This document shows positions 31,411-34,903 of a stretch of DNA of 34,903 nucleotides, piece after piece. The stretch covers positions 14,037-48,939 of the forward strand of contig DBQI01000051.1 in assembly GCA_002305165.1 (NCBI GenBank), given 5' to 3'. A program made the position numbers and the translations under genes. Position 1 is the first letter of the stretch. Each line of letters opens with the position of its first letter. The notes beneath the pieces are model-generated. The model was given only the letters and a program-made list of their open reading frames with translations. It ran no database searches and was not told the origin of the DNA. Source of the DNA: Armatimonadetes bacterium UBA1398. GTDB taxonomy: Bacteria; Armatimonadota; Zipacnadia; UBA1398.

Positions 31411-31971
31411 ATGCGTGTCGTTGCCTTGCAGACGAGCCCCAACACCGACGGACTGACCGCCACGATGGCAGAGGCTGCCCTCGCCGGCGCCCGATCCCTC
31501 GGCGCCGCGACGGAGCTGATCCACCTGCGGCAACGGAAGATCGAGGCCTGCCGCGCATGTGAAGCCGGCTGGGGGCGGTGCGCCTCCCATGGCGAGTGCG
31601 TGATCGGGGACGAGTTCGCCGCGGTGCGCGTGGCGATGGAGGAGGCCAACGCCCTCGTCATCGTCACCCCCGTCTATTTCGGTGATGTGAGCGAGGTCAC
31701 CAAGAGCTTCCTCGACCGCTTTCGGCGCTGCGAGTGGGGCGGCGAGGCGAGGCTGAGAGGCAAGCCCGTCCTGGCGATCTCCGCCGCGGGAGGCTCGGGA
31801 GGCGGAGTCGTCTCCGCCCTCGCCCAGCTCGAGCGCTACATCCAGATCCTGGGGCTCATCGCCGTCGACCTGATCACCGTGACGCAGCGCTCGCGACCCC
31901 ACAAGGTGGCCACGGCCGAGGCGGCTGGCGCGGCGCTGGTGAGGGCCGCTCAGGGGACGGCCGGCAACTGA
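31411..31971 (+). CDS. Flavodoxin-fold NAD(P)H/FMN oxidoreductase with four-cysteine motif
   Basis: A 186-residue FMN-binding protein of the NADPH-dependent FMN reductase/iron-sulfur flavoprotein superfamily. The ATG has GGAGGAGG upstream. The N-terminus (VVALQTSPNTDGLTATM) is the FMN phosphate-binding loop in its SPN variant. Cysteines 47, 50, 57 and 63 (CRACEAGWGRC then C) are spaced CX2CX6CX5C, wider than the CX2CX2CX5C of true iron-sulfur flavoproteins, so cluster binding is uncertain. VTPVYFGDVSEVTKSFLDR is the family flavin-ring segment. It ends 11 nt before dgt. Confidence 0.88.
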   Translation: MRVVALQTSPNTDGLTATMAEAALAGARSLGAATELIHLRQRKIEACRACEAGWGRCASHGECVIGDEFAAVRVAMEEANALVIVTPVYFGDVSEVTKSFLDRFRRCEWGGEARLRGKPVLAISAAGGSGGGVVSALAQLERYIQILGLIAVDLITVTQRSRPHKVATAEAAGAALVRAAQGTAGN

Positions 31972-31982
31972 GAGGGGCCGCC

Positions 31983-33197
31983 ATGCTTCCACCCATCCGC
32001 GACCGAGGAACGGCCACGGAGATTCTCGACAGTCGCCTCTCGCCCCTCGCGACCCCCAACGCGGGAACCGGCGCCCGGCTGCGCCCCGAGGCGGAGTGCC
32101 CCTACCGCCCGCCCTTCCAGCGTGACGTCGGCCGTATCGTCCATTGCCAGTCCTTCCGGCGGCTCCAGTACTGCACCCAGGTCTTCCTGAACAACGCCGG
32201 CGACTTCTACCGCACCCGGCTGACCCACGCCATCGCCGTTGCCCAGATCGCCAAGACCCTCGCCCGATCCCTGGGGGCGAACGAGGACCTGGTCGAGGCC
32301 ATCGCCCTCGCCCATGACGTCGGGCACCCGCCCTTCGGCCACGCCGGCGAGGAGGCTCTGGGGGCGCTGATGCGGGGGCACGGCTACCCCAACGGCTTCG
32401 AGCACAACGGCCACGGGCTGCGTGTGCTCGATGAGCTGGAACGGCGCGCGCCGGGGATGCGCGGGCTCAACTTGACCTACGAGGTGCGCGAGGGGATCGC
32501 GCGGCACTCGACCCCCTACGACCGGCCACCCCAACTGCCCGGCTTCGACTACTCCGGCCAGCCATCCCTCGAGTGCCAGATCGTGAACCTGGCCGATCCA
32601 CTCGCCTACCGCAGCCACGATCTGGACGATGCCCTGGCGACGGGGATCCTCTCGGTGCGCGAGCTGGACTCGGCGGGCCTGGAGCTCTGGGACCGCGCCC
32701 GCTACCGCGCCGATCTCGACGCCGAGGCGACGGACGACGAGGTGCGCATCGCCGTGGTTAGGGGGCTCATCGAGATGCTCATCGTCGATGCCCTCACCGC
32801 GGCCTCCGAGACGATCGAGGCCGGTGGCGTGCGCTGCCGGGAGACCCTACGGGCCCTCGATGAGCCGCTCGTCCAACTGTCCGACGAGACGCGACAGGCG
32901 GACCATGCCCTCGCCGGATTCCTCCATGAGCGGATGTACCGCCACCCCATCGTGGCGCGGATGAACATCAAGGGCCGGCGGATCATCGAGGACCTGTTCG
33001 AGGTGCTGATGGGCCACCCTCAGGCCCTCAGCGAGCCCTTCAGGGCGCGGGTGATCGAGCGGGCCGAGCCGGCCGCGCCGGTGGTCTGCGATTTCCTCGC
33101 CACCCTGACGGACCGGAGCGCCATGGATCTCCACGCCGACCTCTTCGACCCCTCCCGGCCCGCGGGCGCGGACCCCGCAATGCCCGCCCGGTTCTGA
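31983..33197 (+). CDS. dgt: dGTPase-like HD-domain deoxynucleotide triphosphohydrolase
   Basis: A 404-residue cytoplasmic enzyme expected to hydrolyse dNTPs to the nucleoside and triphosphate. The ATG is preceded by GAGAGGGG. HD-domain metal ligands are visible: His in TRLTHAIAVAQIAKTLAR, the HD pair in AIALAHDVGHPPFGHAGEEA, and Asp in VNLADPLAYRSHDLDDAL. The N-terminal FRRLQYCTQVF segment follows the family pattern (FRRL.KTQVF). Length fits type-2 dGTPases. It converges on rarA with only 8 nt between stops. Confidence 0.93.
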   Translation: MLPPIRDRGTATEILDSRLSPLATPNAGTGARLRPEAECPYRPPFQRDVGRIVHCQSFRRLQYCTQVFLNNAGDFYRTRLTHAIAVAQIAKTLARSLGANEDLVEAIALAHDVGHPPFGHAGEEALGALMRGHGYPNGFEHNGHGLRVLDELERRAPGMRGLNLTYEVREGIARHSTPYDRPPQLPGFDYSGQPSLECQIVNLADPLAYRSHDLDDALATGILSVRELDSAGLELWDRARYRADLDAEATDDEVRIAVVRGLIEMLIVDALTAASETIEAGGVRCRETLRALDEPLVQLSDETRQADHALAGFLHERMYRHPIVARMNIKGRRIIEDLFEVLMGHPQALSEPFRARVIERAEPAAPVVCDFLATLTDRSAMDLHADLFDPSRPAGADPAMPARF

Positions 33198-33205
33198 GCG
33201 GCTGG

Positions 33206-34528
33206 TCAGTCCCGGTAACGCTCGCCCCAGATCCGCTGGATACGCTCCCGCAGCGCCTTCTCCCGGCCGCGGTCCGAGGGACGGTAGAACCGTCGGTCCA
33301 CCAGGGTGTCGGGCAGGTACTGCTGGGCGCAGAAGGCGCCGTCGAAGTCGTGGGGGTACTTGTACCCCACGCCGAGCCCCTCGCGCCGCTGCGCCTCGTG
33401 CCGGATGTCCATGAGGTGCGGCGGGACCTTCAGAGGCCCGCCCTCCCGCGCCGCGGCCCGCGCGTCCGCGACCGCCAAGTAGGCGCGGTTCGACTTCTCG
33501 GTGCACGCCAGGTAGACGGTCGCTTGGGCGAGGGGGATCTGCGCCTCGGGCATCCCGCACAGCTCGACCGCGTGCGCGGCCGCCACGGCGAGCACCAGGC
33601 CCATGGGATCGGCGTTGCCGATGTCCTCCGCGGCGGCGATGACCATGCGGCGGGCGATGAACCGGGGATCCTCGCCCGCCTCCAGCATGTACCCGAGCCA
33701 GAACACCGCCGCGTCGGGATCCGAGCCCCGGATCGATTTGATGTACGAGGAGATGACGTTGTAGTGGGCCTGGCCGGACTTGTCGTACAGCACCAGCCGC
33801 TGCTGGGTGGCCTGGGTTGCCACTTCTACGTCGATGATCGCCGTGCCCTCCGAGTCGTACGGCGCCAGGAAGGCGGCTTGTTCGAGCGCTCCCAGCGCCC
33901 GGCGAGCGTCCCCGTTCGCTGCACAGACGAGGACCGCCCGCGCCTCGGGCCGCAGGTCGATGGGCCGATCCCCCAGGCCCCGCTCCTCATCGGTCAGAGC
34001 GCGCTCGATGAGCTGCAGCAGGTCCTCGTCCGAGAGCGGTTCGAGCCGGGCCACGAGGCAGCGCGACAGCAGGGGAGCGTTGATCTCGAAGTAGGGGTTC
34101 TCCGTGGTGGCGCCGATTAGCGCGAAGACGCCGTCCTCGACGAAGGGCAAGAAGGCGTCCTGCTGACCTTTGTTCAGCCGGTGGATCTCGTCGCAGAAGA
34201 CCACGGTCCCGCGGCCGTAGAGCTTCCTCTCATTCCTCGCGTGGTCCGCCGCCTCCCGGATCTCCTTCACGCCCGATGAGGTCGCTGAGAACTCCACGAA
34301 GGACATGCCGCTCGCTCGGGCGATGATCCGGGCGAGGGTGGACTTGCCCGAGCCCGCCGGGCCGTGGAGGATCAGGCTCGACACCCAGCCATCCTGGATC
34401 GCCTGGCGCAGTACGCCGCCGGGGCCGATGAGGGACTGCTGGCCGACGACCTCGTCGAGGGAGGTGGGACGCATCCGTGCCGCGAGGGGAGGGCGTACGG
34501 GGCTAGCGGCATCATCGAACAGGTCCAT
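33206..34528 (-). CDS. rarA: Replication-associated recombination protein RarA (MgsA)
   Basis: A 440-residue AAA+ ATPase acting at stalled replication forks. It has RMRPTSLDEVVGQ at the start of the module, Walker A GPAGSGKST (with Ala and Ser in place of the common Pro and Thr), Walker B VVFCDEIHRLNKGQQD, sensor 1 IGATTENPYFEIN, and SRC with the arginine finger. The C-terminal tetramerisation domain shows SSYIKSIRGSDPDAA and the closing PPHLMDIRHEAQRREGLGVGYKYPHDF typical of the family. Length is normal. The ribosome-binding site is weak (GAAGGCG). Confidence 0.95.
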   Translation of the reverse strand: MDLFDDAASPVRPPLAARMRPTSLDEVVGQQSLIGPGGVLRQAIQDGWVSSLILHGPAGSGKSTLARIIARASGMSFVEFSATSSGVKEIREAADHARNERKLYGRGTVVFCDEIHRLNKGQQDAFLPFVEDGVFALIGATTENPYFEINAPLLSRCLVARLEPLSDEDLLQLIERALTDEERGLGDRPIDLRPEARAVLVCAANGDARRALGALEQAAFLAPYDSEGTAIIDVEVATQATQQRLVLYDKSGQAHYNVISSYIKSIRGSDPDAAVFWLGYMLEAGEDPRFIARRMVIAAAEDIGNADPMGLVLAVAAAHAVELCGMPEAQIPLAQATVYLACTEKSNRAYLAVADARAAAREGGPLKVPPHLMDIRHEAQRREGLGVGYKYPHDFDGAFCAQQYLPDTLVDRRFYRPSDRGREKALRERIQRIWGERYRD

Positions 34529-34741
34529 GGGCGCCAGCGCCTTCGATGGGTATGTGGGAGAGGCTGTCTAGAGAGCAAGGGCCGCCGTTACCGTGTGCCC
34601 GGATGGTTCGAACCCAAGCGACAAGTGGTAGCTCTGTTTACCGCCATCGCGATTCTCCGTGAGGAGCTGCCACTCTGGCGGTCAGTGAGAGCCCCGTCTC
34701 CTGGGGTGTTGGCTCGAACTAACCCTGTAAAGCAAGCACGA

Positions 34742-34763
34742 GTAGGGCAGCGCCTTGCCCTAC
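34742..34763. repeat. Perfect inverted repeat (hairpin)
   Basis: GTAGGGCA (34742-34749) and TGCCCTAC (34756-34763) form an 8-bp stem with loop GCGCCT. No T-run follows. It could be a REP-like element or a transcription end. Confidence 0.5.
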
Positions 34764-34823
34764 CTGTCAGTATACCCGCATTACCCGCCCGGGACAAAGG
34801 CCGCCCGCCGCTCTAGCCCGCAT

Positions 34824-34835
34824 CATTCATGAATG
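34824..34835. repeat. 12-bp palindrome, possible insertion-sequence end or operator
   Basis: CATTCATGAATG equals its reverse complement and lies in a locally AT-rich stretch. Such palindromes can be regulator sites or parts of insertion-sequence termini. No transposase is present in the window. Confidence 0.3.
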
Positions 34836-34903
34836 CTGATTTGTGCCGTGCCGGCTGTGTAGCGGTCGCTTGTCCGTTGCGTTGGTGTTGGTCTGTTCAG
34901 CAG

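Larger units (their letters stand above)
34529..34903. other. Non-coding end region with hairpin and palindrome
   Basis: The last 375 nt hold no gene I can support; the open frames are short and low in protein character. Features are an 8-bp hairpin at 34742-34763, a 12-bp palindrome at 34824-34835, and a tRNA T-arm-like GGTTCGAACCC near 34608 without any tRNA around it. The rarA promoter must lie in the first part. The composition, less GC-rich near the end, could indicate remnants of a mobile element. Confidence 0.5.

Noticed and set aside
34600..34625. tRNA T-arm-like GGTTCGAACCC
   Set aside because: Only three of five T-stem pairs form, and no acceptor stem, D-arm or anticodon arm is found around it. 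The similar GGTTCGG stretches in the repeat cores also fail as tRNAs.
1..34903. CRISPR array, rRNA, integrase or transposase genes
   Set aside because: I found no regularly spaced direct repeats, no rRNA-like conserved stretches and no recombinase motifs on either strand.

Overview
The window is a GC-rich bacterial segment of about 35 kb with 28 protein-coding genes that I can support, no RNA genes, no CRISPR array and no intact mobile element. Most starts carry a strong Shine-Dalgarno sequence (AAGGAG/GGAGG). Several neighbours overlap by 4 nt (GTGA or ATGA) or abut. The gene set suggests an uncultured, free-living, anaerobic or oxygen-tolerant polysaccharide degrader: many large exported proteins, glycoside hydrolases, multiheme c-type cytochromes, an HzsA-like LamG protein, superoxide reductase and rubredoxins. 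This combination recalls Planctomycetota, Armatimonadota or Hydrogenedentota-like lineages. That placement is inference from gene content only.

Region 1 (1-11526, + strand) is the least familiar part. It holds four large exported proteins of unknown function (451, 3050, 4540, 6269), a degenerate metallophosphatase fused to a tetraheme cytochrome (7660) and a secreted TIM-barrel glycosidase-like protein (9049). It ends with a 62-residue Tat-exported cysteine-rich mini-protein (10210) and a KpsC/KpsS-like capsule glycosyltransferase (10462). Two divergent copies of a 65-nt intergenic repeat sit about 135 nt upstream of the starts at 451 and 4540.

Region 2 (11527-16793, + strand) is an Fe-S assembly and oxidative-defence island: nifU, nifS, two rubredoxins, a desulfoferrodoxin with an unusual cysteine-rich insertion, a rubrerythrin-like ferritin and a pentaheme cytochrome. 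A 16-bp perfect palindrome lies inside a sigma-70-like promoter ahead of nifU. It is a good candidate operator for an Fe-S- or redox-responsive repressor.

Region 3 (16794-22121) carries a GNAT acetyltransferase, trmH, a large clan GH-A glycoside hydrolase coupled to trmH, a convergent small putative lipoprotein, and a mycoredoxin-like glutaredoxin. A bidirectional hairpin terminator closes the region.

Region 4 (22122-31410, - strand) reads, in transcription order, ktrB-trkA (K+ uptake), an exported unknown, a GH51 arabinofuranosidase and an HzsA-like LamG/beta-propeller/diheme protein, all closely spaced. Region 5 (31411-34903) has a flavodoxin-fold oxidoreductase and a dGTPase on +, a convergent rarA on -, and a non-coding end with a hairpin and a palindrome.

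The best leads for something undescribed are the Tat-exported CC/CC mini-protein, the pseudo-metallophosphatase/cytochrome fusion with its exported neighbours, the desulfoferrodoxin CxCxCxC insertion, and the repeat/operator elements.
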